Below are positions 18,836 through 27,345 of a stretch of DNA of 64,000 nucleotides, in pieces. Made by a program: the position numbers and the translations under genes. The DNA is taken from positions 1 to 64,000 of the forward strand of contig CAVQJP010000011.1 in the NCBI GenBank assembly GCA_963712825.1, given 5' to 3'. The notes beneath the pieces are model-generated. The model was not told the origin of the DNA. It made no database searches and saw nothing but the letters and a program-made list of their open reading frames with translations. Source of the stretch: AP-15 sp963712825 (lineage in GTDB: Bacteria; Pseudomonadota; Alphaproteobacteria; ATCC43930; CGMCC-115725). Positions within the stretch are counted from its first letter, which is position 1. Each line of letters begins with the position of its first letter.

Positions 18836-19300
18836 TCAGGGAGCCTTTGCCGCCTGCCAGCGGGCGAGCGCATCATGCGGCTTCGAGATTGCGGGATCCA
18901 TGATCTCGCCATGCGTGCCGGTGCTGGCGGTCAATTCGATGACGTAGCCGTTTGGGTCGCGGAAATAAATCGAGCGGACAAAGCCGTGGTCGACCGGGCC
19001 GCGGACCTCGATCCCCTCCGTGCGGCCCTTGTGCAGCATGTTGTCGAACACATCGGGCTCGACGCCGAGGGCGATGTGCAGGTCGAGCGTGTCCTGGCGC
19101 TTGAACGCGAACGGCGCGCCGGGCACCTCGAAAAAAGCGAGGCAGGAGCCGTCGTCCATCTCGAAAAACGTATGCAGCGCGCGGCCCTCGTTGATTTCGA
19201 ACGCGCTGACCAGCCGCAGCCCGAGGAAATCCTCATAGAAAACCCGGGTCTCCTCCGAATCGCGGCAGCGATAGGCGTTGTGGTGCAGCCCTTTGATCAT
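18836..19300 (-). CDS. VOC family (glyoxalase/extradiol dioxygenase fold) protein
   Basis: 154 residues from the ATG at 19300 with GGAGGATCGG before it. The VOC fold is visible: KGLHHNAYRCRDSEETRVFYEDFLGLRL at the start with a metal-ligand His, LDLHIALGVEPDVF in the middle and SIYFRDPNGYVIELTA near residue 120 with the metal-binding Glu. These are Fe/Mn/Zn-dependent enzymes that can act as glyoxalases, dioxygenases or isomerases. Substrate unknown. It is upstream of the oxidoreductase on the same strand and may be co-transcribed. Confidence 0.88.
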   Translation of the reverse strand: MIKGLHHNAYRCRDSEETRVFYEDFLGLRLVSAFEINEGRALHTFFEMDDGSCLAFFEVPGAPFAFKRQDTLDLHIALGVEPDVFDNMLHKGRTEGIEVRGPVDHGFVRSIYFRDPNGYVIELTASTGTHGEIMDPAISKPHDALARWQAAKAP

Positions 19301-19401
19301 CCGATCCTCCCGGCGTGACGCGCTCGCAGGATATCGCCGATCGCCGACCGTTGTCATCGGCCCGTCGGCCGGGTAGCGCCCTCGGCTTGATGCGCATCAG
19401 G

Positions 19402-19755
19402 TTAGGGGCTCGGATACATGCGGGCCTTGATCGCCGCGAGTTGGGCAATCACCTCCGGGTCGACGATTTTTGTAAACCGCGGCACTTGCTGTCCGTGCCA
19501 CGCGGCCGGTTCAAAGAACATGTGCAGCGGACGCAGGTCGAATAGCCCGCCGTGGCGATAGGCATACGCCGCCTCGTACAGCGGCCGGTATACCTGCATA
19601 AAGGCGTCTTCGGCTCGGCAATCAGCTTCGGTGTGGTGGCCGACGCCGTAAATATAATAGGCATAGTTGTTCAGCGTCCCGTCCGGGTCATGCTTGAAGT
19701 GGTAGTAATATCCGGGCTCGGGCAGCTTTCCGGGAGGTGGGATGTCGTATGCCAT
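19402..19755 (-). CDS. Hypothetical protein, Tyr-rich
   Basis: 117 residues, probably cytoplasmic. It is rich in Tyr, His and Pro (PEPGYYYHFKHDPDGTLNNY, YAYYIYGVGHHTEADC, RPLYEAAYAYRHGGLFDLRPL). An AAGGACGACGCC site precedes the ATG at 19755. No named family is recognised. The fragment HFKHDPDGTLNNYAYYIYGVG is reminiscent of small DUF1653-like proteins that handle a short polar ligand, but I cannot support that match. Confidence 0.62.
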   Translation of the reverse strand: MAYDIPPPGKLPEPGYYYHFKHDPDGTLNNYAYYIYGVGHHTEADCRAEDAFMQVYRPLYEAAYAYRHGGLFDLRPLHMFFEPAAWHGQQVPRFTKIVDPEVIAQLAAIKARMYPSP

Positions 19756-19850
19756 GGCGTCGTCCTTCGCTTGGTTCCTAAAGCTTTCCCGACGCCAAAC
19801 GGCCCCCGGCGAAACGAAAAGCGGAATCTTCGGGCGCCTGTCTCGGCCGA

Positions 19851-20699
19851 TCAGCGCGCAGAGGTTATCGCGGAGACCAGCGGTTGGCCGTCTTGTGAGC
19901 CTTGAGGCGCAGCAAAAGCCCGTGGTCCGACGGGGTTGTCGGACGCGGCGACGCCGGAATTCGCAAGCTGAAATGCGCCGTACTCTTCTTTTGCTTCGTC
20001 GGAATCATGATTGAACGACAAGTCCGGCGACCGACTGCCCTGCCTGATATTCCAGTCCTCATAGCCGGTCGAATCAATCCAGGCGAACGAGTTCGACAGC
20101 CAGCTGTACCGCGCCAGCCCGGTTCGTTTCACGTCGTCGCACACAGCGCCCGAGCCGTACACGCCGATCATGTAATCCGGGTGTCCGCCGCTCGCCGCCG
20201 CAAAACCCGCTGCGACGCCGCGGAAGTAGTCGTCAATCGCTGCAAGCGTTCCGCGCGGCGCGTTAAAGTCGACAGCGAAGTAAATCGCGCTTCCGGCAGG
20301 CTGACCGACGGCTCTCGCCTGCAGATACGCCATCATCGCGTCGTTATAGCCGTAGAAGTAAGAAAAGTGCGCCGGGTCGCGCGAGTGCGCTTCCCAAACC
20401 GCCACAATCTTCAGACCCAGCGCCGACAGCCGCTGAGCCTCGCTTGCCGAAAGCGGCGGCCACCGCAATTCGGGCGTGCGGTAGTAGCGGGCGACGAATT
20501 CGAGCCGGCTCGCCTGCAGCTCGTTTAGCACATCGCTCGCATCTGTCGCCAGGTCAATTCCCTGCCCGGGGTCAACGCGGCTCGGCAATGCGATGATTTG
20601 GGGCGGAGGCAGGGGCGGCGGGGCGGAGCATGCGGCAAAGATCAGCCCCGGAAAAATCGCAGCCAGTTTGGTGAGCTTCGCCGGTTTTGTAAGCTTCAA
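19851..20699 (-). CDS. DUF1906 (Rv2525c-like glycoside-hydrolase-fold) lipoprotein
   Basis: 282 residues. The signal ends in LIFAAC, a lipobox, so Cys near residue 23 should be lipidated. The mature part matches the DUF1906 family: GIDLATDASDVLNELQASRLEFVARYY at the start, LSASEAQRLSALGLKIVAVWEAH near 105, YFYGYNDAMMAYLQARAVG, then AIYFAVDFNA and the IGVYGSG segment near 180. The fold is a TIM barrel related to GH25-type lysozymes; actinobacterial homologues are cell-envelope proteins. It may act on peptidoglycan or glycans in the periplasm. The catalytic role is unproven. Confidence 0.83.
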   Translation of the reverse strand: MKLTKPAKLTKLAAIFPGLIFAACSAPPPLPPPQIIALPSRVDPGQGIDLATDASDVLNELQASRLEFVARYYRTPELRWPPLSASEAQRLSALGLKIVAVWEAHSRDPAHFSYFYGYNDAMMAYLQARAVGQPAGSAIYFAVDFNAPRGTLAAIDDYFRGVAAGFAAASGGHPDYMIGVYGSGAVCDDVKRTGLARYSWLSNSFAWIDSTGYEDWNIRQGSRSPDLSFNHDSDEAKEEYGAFQLANSGVAASDNPVGPRAFAAPQGSQDGQPLVSAITSAR

Positions 20700-21185
20700 C
20701 GTGCTCGCTCCGTGCCAGTCAACCCCGCGCCAGGCAATTTGTCGTCACGCCGGTCGGCAATCCCCCGCCGGCCGCGACTGCCGTGATCTTTTTGCGTCCT
20801 CTCAACGTCGCCGCAAGCAAATTCGCGCTCAATCGCGCAATTCGCATCAAGCGTGGGCGGCGGTGCTCGCTTTTGGCGCAACCAACGCAGCCGATGGCCG
20901 CTGCGAACAGCGTTCAGCCGGCCGTTGCGGACATTTGAAGGGCGTCTTTTTCGTCAGCGATAAAGCCGGCCGCGCCTTTTGCCGCGAGCAATCAGGAGCC
21001 GATTCCGACCGGATCGGAGCGCCTTTATCGCGAGGAGCGCCGCGACCAGGCAACGCCGACCTGATGCCGCTCAGCGGCCCGAGACAGCGTCGCAGAGCCA
21101 GTCCTCGGGCCGGCGCTCAGCCAGAACCGTGGGCACGCAACAACCGATCCAAGACCAAGCGATTCGATTCGATCGAAACCTTCTC
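20700..21185. other. Intergenic region, nothing recognised
   Basis: About 490 bases with no supported gene. Frames open here are short and low-complexity, without start-site support. It should contain the promoter of the DUF1906 lipoprotein and the 3' flank of the monooxygenase-like gene. Confidence 0.45.
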
Positions 21186-22364
21186 CTAAAAGCGGATGTC
21201 TTGCGGGGGAAGGCCGAATTCGGAGCGGGCGAAGATAAAGGAGGCGCGTTCGGGGTTGTTGCCGGCATGCGCACGCATCGCATGCACGTCGCGCCAGGCG
21301 CGCTGGATCGGGTTGTCGAGAAAGAGGGCGTGGCCGCCCGCTGCCTCGAACAGGCGGTCGACGGCGTTGACGCTGCGCTCGATCGCCTTGCCCGAATCCC
21401 AGCGGCAGCGGGCGCGGTCGGCGAGCGGGATTTCCTCGCCGGCGCGGGCGAGCCGCATCATCCCGGCGAAATTGGCGAGCATGCGGTCGCGCGCCGCATC
21501 GATTTCGGCCGCCGCCTCGGCCAGGCGGTGTTGCATGAAGGGGTCTTCGACTGCGCGCGAGCCGTCGCGGACATTGACCCGCCTCGACGCCTGCTCGCGG
21601 AATGCCCCGAGCGCCCCTTGTGCGGCGCCGACCGCCGGCGACACGATCCCGTAGCTGAAGATCAGCCCGAACGGCAGCCGATAGAGCGGCGCGTCGTTGA
21701 CCTCTGTGCCGGGATGATTCAGGGCAAAGGCGTCGCGATAGGAGTGGGTCCGGTATTCGGGCACAAACGCGCCGTCGACGACGATGTCCTTGCTGCCGGT
21801 GCCGCACAGCCCCATCACGTGCCAGTTGTCGTCGATCCGGTAATCGCGGCGCGGCACCAGAAAGACGCGCGGGTCGAGCGGCGCGCCGGGTGCCGCCGGG
21901 GGTGCTGCGCCGCCGAGCACGGCCCATCCGCAATGGTCGCAGCCGCTCGAAAACGACCAGCGGCCTTTGATGCGAAAGCCGCCGGGGGCGGGTTCGACGG
22001 TTCCGGTCGGCGCCAGCGAGGTCGACAGCTGGACGCTGTCGTCCTCGCCCCACACATCCTCCTGCGCCTGCGGCGGCAGGATCGCGACATGCCAGTTGTG
22101 GACGCCGAGCACGCCAAGCACCCAGCCCGACGACCCGCAGACCGCGCCGACTTCGCTCACCGCCTGGTAAAAGACGCCGGGGTCGAGCTCGTAGCCGCCA
22201 TAGCGCTTGGGCTGCAACGCGCGCAGCAGCCCAGCCCGTTGGAAATCGGCAAAGGTCTCGTCGGGCAATCGGCGCAATTGCTCGGCCTGCGCCGCGCGCT
22301 CGCGCAACGCCGGCAACAACGCGCGGACGCGGCCAAGATAGGCTTCAGGCGTCATCGCCGGCAT
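21186..22364 (-). CDS. Acyl-CoA dehydrogenase-fold flavin monooxygenase (HsaA/HpaB-C2-like)
   Basis: 392 residues of acyl-CoA-dehydrogenase fold. Family signs are LRALQPKRYGGYELDPGVFYQAV near residue 50, VCGSSGWVLGVLGVHNWH near 77, FRIKGRWSFSSGCDHCGWAVLG near 130 and a C-terminal DNPIQRAWRDVHAMRAHAGNN. The last motif and the SSGCDH pattern are typical of two-component FMNH2-dependent monooxygenases such as HsaA and p-hydroxyphenylacetate hydroxylase C2, rather than true acyl-CoA dehydrogenases. It would hydroxylate an aromatic substrate and need a separate flavin reductase, which is not in the window. An alternative start is at 22355. Confidence 0.8.
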   Translation of the reverse strand: MPAMTPEAYLGRVRALLPALRERAAQAEQLRRLPDETFADFQRAGLLRALQPKRYGGYELDPGVFYQAVSEVGAVCGSSGWVLGVLGVHNWHVAILPPQAQEDVWGEDDSVQLSTSLAPTGTVEPAPGGFRIKGRWSFSSGCDHCGWAVLGGAAPPAAPGAPLDPRVFLVPRRDYRIDDNWHVMGLCGTGSKDIVVDGAFVPEYRTHSYRDAFALNHPGTEVNDAPLYRLPFGLIFSYGIVSPAVGAAQGALGAFREQASRRVNVRDGSRAVEDPFMQHRLAEAAAEIDAARDRMLANFAGMMRLARAGEEIPLADRARCRWDSGKAIERSVNAVDRLFEAAGGHALFLDNPIQRAWRDVHAMRAHAGNNPERASFIFARSEFGLPPQDIRF

Positions 22365-22517
22365 TCACATGTGGCTTCCCGCAAAGGACGCGAAGGACAG
22401 GAGAGGCCGCGAGGTGCAGAGGATCCCGGGCCGGGCCGCGCCGCTCGACCTGAATAGGAGGACCACCCGCTCCTGCCGGAATTGCGGGCGGTCCCCGGTG
22501 GACATTGTGCCGTGCGG

Positions 22518-24221
22518 TTAGGCGTGGTTGGCCTTGTAGTAGGTGTTGCGCAGGACGCGGCCGGGCAACGCGCCGGTGTGCTTGCCGTCCTCCATCAGCA
22601 CCTGGCCGTTGACGATCGTCGCCATGATGCCCTGGGCCGGCTCCTTCATGCGCCAGCCGCCCGCCGGGAAGTCGTGGACGACGCTTTCCGGCAACGGCCG
22701 CACCGTGTCGGGATCAAAGATCACGATGTCGGCCATCATGCCGGGGCGCAGGAGACCGCGGTCATAGAGCCCCAATGCCGAGGCCGAATCGAAGGTCAGC
22801 CGCCGCACCGCCTGCTCGAGGCTCATGACGTGCTTCTCGCGCACCCATTCCGACAACAGCCGCGTCGAATAGCCGTAGCCGCCGTGGAACTGGACATGGG
22901 CGCCGCCATCCGACAACCCGACGATTGCGTTGGGATAGGTCAGGATCTTGGCCATCGCCTCGTCGTCGACATTGTTTTCCGACTGCATCAGGCCGGTGTC
23001 GAGGTTTTCTTCGACGACGAGATCGAGGAACGCGTCAATGACGCGCTTGTTCTGCTCTTTGGCGATCTGGCCGATGGTCTTGCCCTGCAGCCCCTTGTTC
23101 TTTTCGAGGACCGGGGTCTCAACCCACATGTAGTTGTACCATTCGCGCGAATAGCCGGCCGCCGGCACGTTCACCGTATGCTCGACGACCTCCTCGTGCA
23201 ATTTCTGGCGGATCGCCGGATCGGCATAGGCCTTGAGCTTTTCCTCGTCCGACGACAGCAGGATCGGGTGCCATGTCGGCGAGCCGCGGAACACCTGGCA
23301 GTTGCGCATCGTAAAGCTTTGCGTCGTCCGGTTCGGGCTGCACAGCGGATAGGCCCTGATGCCGGCCTTTGAGGTCTCCTCGACCCGCGCCATGTGCTTT
23401 TTCCAGGCGTCAGGCTCGCGCACGGTCTGGCCGAGATTGTTGTAGATGACGGTGCGGCCGGTCGCCTCCGACAGGCGCGCCATCAGCCCGTCATTGAGCT
23501 CAGCCGCACGGCCGCCGCCCGACTGGATGATGCCGGTGCCCATCTCGCGCAGCACGTCGCCGAGCGCGAAGATCTCCTTTTCGTCGGCCCACAAGGCCGG
23601 GATGTGGACGCCCTGCGGATCGTAATGGCCTTTGTTGCGCGACACCGACAGGCCGAGAGCGCCGCCCTTGATGCCGTCGCGCACGACATCCTGCATCTTT
23701 TTGATCTCGTCGTCCGAGGCGGTGCGGCCCTGGGCCTCGTCACCCATCACGTAATAGCGCACCGTCGAATGGCCAATCAGGTTGCCGACGTTGACGCCCA
23801 AATTCTGGTCGAGCCGGTCCATATATTGCGGGATCGTCTCCCAGTCGACCTCGACGGTGTTCAGCACCTCCATCGGGATCGCTTCAACATAAGACAGGAA
23901 TTCGGCGACCCGCTTTGCCGTGCCCGGGCGAACCGGGGCCAAGGCCAATGAGCAATTGCCGAAGACGACGGTGGTGCAGCCGTGGTCGGGCGAGAACGAG
24001 CACAGCGGGTCCCAGGTGACCTGCGCGTCATAATGGCAGTGGTTGTCGACAAAACCCGGCGCCACGACGTAGCCCTGCGCGTCGACCGTCTTGGCGGCCG
24101 GGCCGCTCAATTTGCCGATTTCGACGATCTTGCCGTCCTTGACCCCGACATCGCCGCGAAACGCCGGCATGCCTGAGCCGTCGACGATGCGGCCGTTCTT
24201 GATCAGCAGATCATACGCCAT
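22518..24221 (-). CDS. N-acyl-D-amino-acid deacylase-like amidohydrolase
   Basis: 567 residues from the ATG at 24221, with AAAGGGACGG before it. It opens with the amidohydrolase composite-domain signature YDLLIKNGRIVDGSGMPAFRGDVGV. VAPGFVDNHCHYDAQVTWDP near residue 60 supplies the metal-binding HxH-type site, LGLSVSRNKGHYDP follows near 200, and GLSDGGAHVQFHGGYGYSTRLL near 465 carries the catalytic Asp. It belongs to the D-aminoacylase/N-acyl-D-glutamate deacylase branch and would release D-amino acids from N-acyl forms. It follows the NCS1 permease on the same strand, consistent with uptake then hydrolysis. Confidence 0.85.
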   Translation of the reverse strand: MAYDLLIKNGRIVDGSGMPAFRGDVGVKDGKIVEIGKLSGPAAKTVDAQGYVVAPGFVDNHCHYDAQVTWDPLCSFSPDHGCTTVVFGNCSLALAPVRPGTAKRVAEFLSYVEAIPMEVLNTVEVDWETIPQYMDRLDQNLGVNVGNLIGHSTVRYYVMGDEAQGRTASDDEIKKMQDVVRDGIKGGALGLSVSRNKGHYDPQGVHIPALWADEKEIFALGDVLREMGTGIIQSGGGRAAELNDGLMARLSEATGRTVIYNNLGQTVREPDAWKKHMARVEETSKAGIRAYPLCSPNRTTQSFTMRNCQVFRGSPTWHPILLSSDEEKLKAYADPAIRQKLHEEVVEHTVNVPAAGYSREWYNYMWVETPVLEKNKGLQGKTIGQIAKEQNKRVIDAFLDLVVEENLDTGLMQSENNVDDEAMAKILTYPNAIVGLSDGGAHVQFHGGYGYSTRLLSEWVREKHVMSLEQAVRRLTFDSASALGLYDRGLLRPGMMADIVIFDPDTVRPLPESVVHDFPAGGWRMKEPAQGIMATIVNGQVLMEDGKHTGALPGRVLRNTYYKANHA

Positions 24222-24499
24222 TTCCGTCCCTTTCTGCGTGGTTGCGACGCACACCCTTGTTTCCGTGAAAAAGTGTACCACCCACCCGCCGCTTCTTAAT
24301 TAGAAAATCGACTGCGGCCCGCCCCAAAGGGAGCGGGGGAGGGGTTACGCTGCGCCCGCTCCGCCTCGCCGCCCGCCTAACGGCGCCCGTTGTGTTGCGC
24401 TTGCGTTCGCAGCTTGACCTGGTGCTGCGGCGACTTTTCGCGGGAACGGGCTCTCACCCGCCGGCCGTGCTCGCGCGCCCGGCCGGAACGCGCCGCTTC
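24222..24499. other. Spacer between permease and deacylase genes
   Basis: 278 bases with no supported gene. It contains GC-rich imperfect palindromes, including a degenerate CCGCTCCCTTTGGGGCGGG stretch near 24320-24345 and ACTTTTCGCGGGAACGGG near 24433, similar to the palindromic repeats found elsewhere in the window. Confidence 0.45.
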
Positions 24500-25954
24500 T
24501 CAGCGCAGCGCCAATTGCCAGTCGAGGTCCTCGATCGCTTCGCGCTGGTCGCCGGGGCGGGCGGCGCGGCCAAGCTGCGCCATGAATGGCGACAACAGCT
24601 GCATCGTCGCCCAGTAGCCGGCGCCGGTCGCGACCACGGTCACTAGAACCTTGATCCATTCGGCCGGGATCACGAACATGTAGGCAAGAAAGCCGAGGAT
24701 CGTCCAAACCACGGCGACCGGGTTGACCCCCTTCCAATACCAATAGGGACCATTCGGCTCGAACAGGGCGACGAGGTCGATCTTCATCCGCTTGACCAGG
24801 ACGTAGTCGGCAATCAGCACTCCGCCGATCGGCGCGAACACGTTGCCGAGCATCCCGACATAGGTCGTGTAGCCGGTCACCACGCTGGGGGTCGCCGACA
24901 ACGCAATGCCGAGCGCGCTGATGATCACGGTGGTCCAGAAGCGCCCCAGCCGCTCGAACATGTTCGACAATGACAGACCGCCGGTATAGAGGTTGAGGAC
25001 GTTGATCGTCCAATTGTCGAGCGCGATCACGATCAGAAACAGCAAGAGCGTGAAATGGCCGACGCCGAGGCTGGAAACCACGGCAAAGGCGTTTGGGTTG
25101 GTGCCCATGGTCGCCGCGGCCGCATAGGCGCCGAGCAATGCCGCAAAACAGCCGCCGCCGACCTTGCCGAGCAAGGTCCCGAGCCACATGTCGGCGCGCG
25201 CGCGGGTATAGCGGCAGAAATCGGCGGAATCGGTGACCATCGTCAAGGAGCCGGCGGCGACGACATTGAGCCAGGTCACGAATAGCAGCCACCCGGCTTG
25301 CGGCTTGCCGGCGTAATGGAGGACCTGCGACGGCGCGAAATGCGGGTCGTCATGCGTCGCCAGCAACACCAGTATGAGGCACAAGATTACGATCTTGAAT
25401 GGCAGTGCGGTACGCGACAGGTGCTTCAGCGAATCATAGCCGATGATCGCGACGACGGCCTGCAGCACGGCGAAAATGACGCTGATCGTAATCAGCGAAT
25501 GGTGGGTTCCGGTCCAGCGGTCGAGGATCGCGACGACCGCCAATGACCCGGCGACCGTCTGATAGGCAAACCAATAGGTCGACGCGATCGTGCGCAAAAA
25601 CGACGGGACCCATTTGGCGCCGCGCAACCCGTACACCATGCGGGTCGAAACCTGGCCCGGCAGACCGAAATCGACGCCGACCGTCGCCATGATCGTGTAG
25701 GCGACCGTCGCCAGCAGAACGCCGCAGGTGATCGCGCCAACGGCGCCGACAAACGACAACCCCGAAACCACCGCCAGGCCGCCGACCAGGATCGATCCCG
25801 GATTGAGCGCAAAACCGAAGATGATTGAAAATATGTCGAACCAGCGCACCGTTTTCAGCTCGTTCGGCACCGGCTCGATGCCGAACTGCTCGACGCCTTT
25901 CGGCTGATGGTAGCGGCGGCGTATCTTTTCCTCGATTTCGCTGACCGAGTGCAT
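24500..25954 (-). CDS. NCS1 family nucleobase/cation symporter (purine-cytosine permease-like)
   Basis: 484 residues with about 12 hydrophobic segments. The N-terminal cytosolic GIEPVPNELKTVRWFDIFSIIFG motif (residues 25-47) and the conserved NPGSILVGG, LPGQVSTRMVYGLRG and NLYTGGLSLSNMF segments identify the NCS1 family (codB/Mhp1/purine-cytosine permease). It would import a nucleobase, hydantoin or related cyclic compound with H+ or Na+ across the inner membrane. Substrate cannot be chosen from sequence, although the D-aminoacylase-like gene downstream fits a hydantoin or N-acyl amino acid route. Confidence 0.88.
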   Translation of the reverse strand: MHSVSEIEEKIRRRYHQPKGVEQFGIEPVPNELKTVRWFDIFSIIFGFALNPGSILVGGLAVVSGLSFVGAVGAITCGVLLATVAYTIMATVGVDFGLPGQVSTRMVYGLRGAKWVPSFLRTIASTYWFAYQTVAGSLAVVAILDRWTGTHHSLITISVIFAVLQAVVAIIGYDSLKHLSRTALPFKIVILCLILVLLATHDDPHFAPSQVLHYAGKPQAGWLLFVTWLNVVAAGSLTMVTDSADFCRYTRARADMWLGTLLGKVGGGCFAALLGAYAAAATMGTNPNAFAVVSSLGVGHFTLLLFLIVIALDNWTINVLNLYTGGLSLSNMFERLGRFWTTVIISALGIALSATPSVVTGYTTYVGMLGNVFAPIGGVLIADYVLVKRMKIDLVALFEPNGPYWYWKGVNPVAVVWTILGFLAYMFVIPAEWIKVLVTVVATGAGYWATMQLLSPFMAQLGRAARPGDQREAIEDLDWQLALR

Positions 25955-26406
25955 TGCGTGCTCCTTGCTGGCTCGCCCGTGCTGGCCGCGTCGTCATGCG
26001 AGCAGAGAACGGAAGCACCTGGCGGAGCAAGAAGCATGCCATAAGTAAAATGACAAAAATCGAGCCGCCCCGCTGCCGGCGATGCTGCTCTGTATTTAAC
26101 CAATATCCTAGAAAATCAGCCTGGTATTCTTGATTGTGCCCATTATACAGTCAAATCTACGCATTTCAGTCGCGAGGCCAGGCGCTTCTGACGTCAAGTG
26201 ATACGCAGATCCGCCAATTGTCTTCGCCGCGCGAAAGCAGTTAACGCGATTACGAGCTTTGCAAACCGGGACGGCTTGCCCGTTTCATTCGCTTTCGGCG
26301 GGCGAGGGCTCGAGGGCTCCGTCCATACCCGCGGTGCGATACCCTCGATTGCAGCGGCGAAGTCAAGGAGACACCGTCAGCGTCATTTCAAGCGGGTAAG
26401 CCGCCT
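25955..26406. other. AT-richer upstream region of the permease gene
   Basis: About 450 bases, markedly lower in GC than its surroundings, between the aconitase X small subunit and the permease. No gene is supported. It probably holds the permease promoter and operator. Confidence 0.5.
26142..26147 (-). promoter_or_regulatory. Possible -10 box upstream of the NCS1 permease
   Basis: The minus strand reads CTGTATAATGGG here, with a consensus TATAAT. It lies about 190 bases before the permease start. A good -35 element at 17-base spacing is not obvious (CTGAAA is the nearest), so this is tentative. Confidence 0.28.
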
Positions 26407-26826
26407 TCACGCCTCGCGATTCAAGACTTCGACGAGGCCGGCGGCGGGGTCGACGCGCAATTCATCGCCGGTGCGGAACAACCTGGTCACATCGCCCTCG
26501 GCGAAACGGTCGACCAGCGCCAGACCGGCAAACGCGGCACCCTGCGCCAGGATCGGGTTGACGCGGTTGAAGATCAACGCCCGCGGCACGATCGTGCGCG
26601 CCGTCATCTCGTGCAGCATCCAGGCGGTGGCGACCCCGCCCTTGGCGTTGTCGAGCACCAGGATGCGGTCGACATAGCTTTCGCCGGCGAGCTTATGGCT
26701 CGGCCGCGAGAAAACTCCGTTTATGCGGTCGAGATCGTAGCGCGCCGAAAAATTGTCGGCGGCGACGAGCGCCGTGCCGACAACCGCCGGCCCAACGCCT
26801 TTGTGACAATGCAGCAGGATCGGCAC
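26407..26826 (-). CDS. Aconitase X small (swivel) subunit
   Basis: 139 residues, the DUF126/aconitase X swivel domain. Motifs are ILLHCHKGVGPAVVGTALVA at the N-terminus, RINGVFSRPSHKLAGESY near residue 38 and VLDNAKGGVATAWMLHEM near 57, matching the bacterial two-subunit AcnX form. It pairs with the large subunit at 27346-28578 to build an Fe-S hydro-lyase; characterised members dehydrate cis-3-hydroxy-L-proline, and archaeal relatives act on phosphomevalonate. Its start is only three bases after the HicA stop, so its ribosome binding site is inside hicA. Confidence 0.85.
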   Translation of the reverse strand: MPILLHCHKGVGPAVVGTALVAADNFSARYDLDRINGVFSRPSHKLAGESYVDRILVLDNAKGGVATAWMLHEMTARTIVPRALIFNRVNPILAQGAAFAGLALVDRFAEGDVTRLFRTGDELRVDPAAGLVEVLNREA

Positions 26827-26829
26827 TCG

Positions 26830-27042
26830 CTAAAGATCCTCGGGCCGAAGTCCAGTGTGCCGAGCGATACGGGCGAGCATGCGCGGCCCTAGCTCTTCAT
26901 CGTTTCGAAAGGCGAACACGTAGTCAGGCCACTCTTGACGCGACAGCGTTCGGTGCGAGCCTGTTTGGCGTTTGAGGCTCCACCCAATGCGATAAAGCGC
27001 CCGCAATACCCGGCCGGCTTTTGCGGAAGGCCAGGTGCTCAC
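26830..27042 (-). CDS. hicA: HicA family toxin
   Basis: 70 residues. The dsRNA-binding-like HicA fold shows KAGRVLRALYRIGWSLKRQTGSHRTLSR, where GSH carries the catalytic His of these mRNA interferases, and LARIARHTGLRPEDL near the C-terminus. Relatives degrade mRNA when the antitoxin is lost. The start at 27042 overlaps the hicB stop (ATGA-type, 4 bases). The HicB-then-HicA order occurs in the family alongside the more usual reverse. The module lies between the genes for the two aconitase X subunits. Confidence 0.87.
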   Translation of the reverse strand: MSTWPSAKAGRVLRALYRIGWSLKRQTGSHRTLSRQEWPDYVFAFRNDEELGPRMLARIARHTGLRPEDL

Positions 27043-27248
27043 GCAATCGCAAACAGATCGCGTGCTTCGATTGGGGCTGGCTCACCACGTTCGATTCGAT
27101 CGGCAATCACGCGAAGCGCAAGCGCCGCTGCCTTGTTGCGAGCTTCGTCTTCGGTTACGCCATAGGCTACGACCCCCGGCAGCTGCGGGACTTCGCCGAT
27201 CCAGCGGCCGTCTTCTTCGCGTTCGATCTCGATTGTTAACACGATCAC
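27039..27248 (-). CDS. hicB: HicB family antitoxin
   Basis: 69 residues, the short HicB form with the N-terminal RNase-H-like domain only: TIEIEREEDGRWIGEVPQLPGVVAYGVTEDEARNKAAALAL. It lacks the C-terminal helix-turn-helix or ribbon-helix-helix seen in long HicB proteins, so autoregulation may need other factors. It neutralises HicA by binding. Translationally coupled to hicA by a 4-base overlap. It begins 97 bases after the large-subunit stop. Confidence 0.88.
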   Translation of the reverse strand: MIVLTIEIEREEDGRWIGEVPQLPGVVAYGVTEDEARNKAAALALRVIADRIERGEPAPIEARDLFAIA

Positions 27249-27345
27249 GGCTCTCGGCGGCTCGTGGGGCTTATGATGTGGCGCTTATATCCGGCGCGCA
27301 AGGTTTCGGTGACCCGTAGCGTATGGCAGCGCCGCAGGATCGGCA

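Noticed and set aside
20593..21189. 198-codon plus-strand frame in the 20.7-21.2 kb gap
   Set aside because: No start-site support, Ser/Arg-rich, no family; treated as chance.
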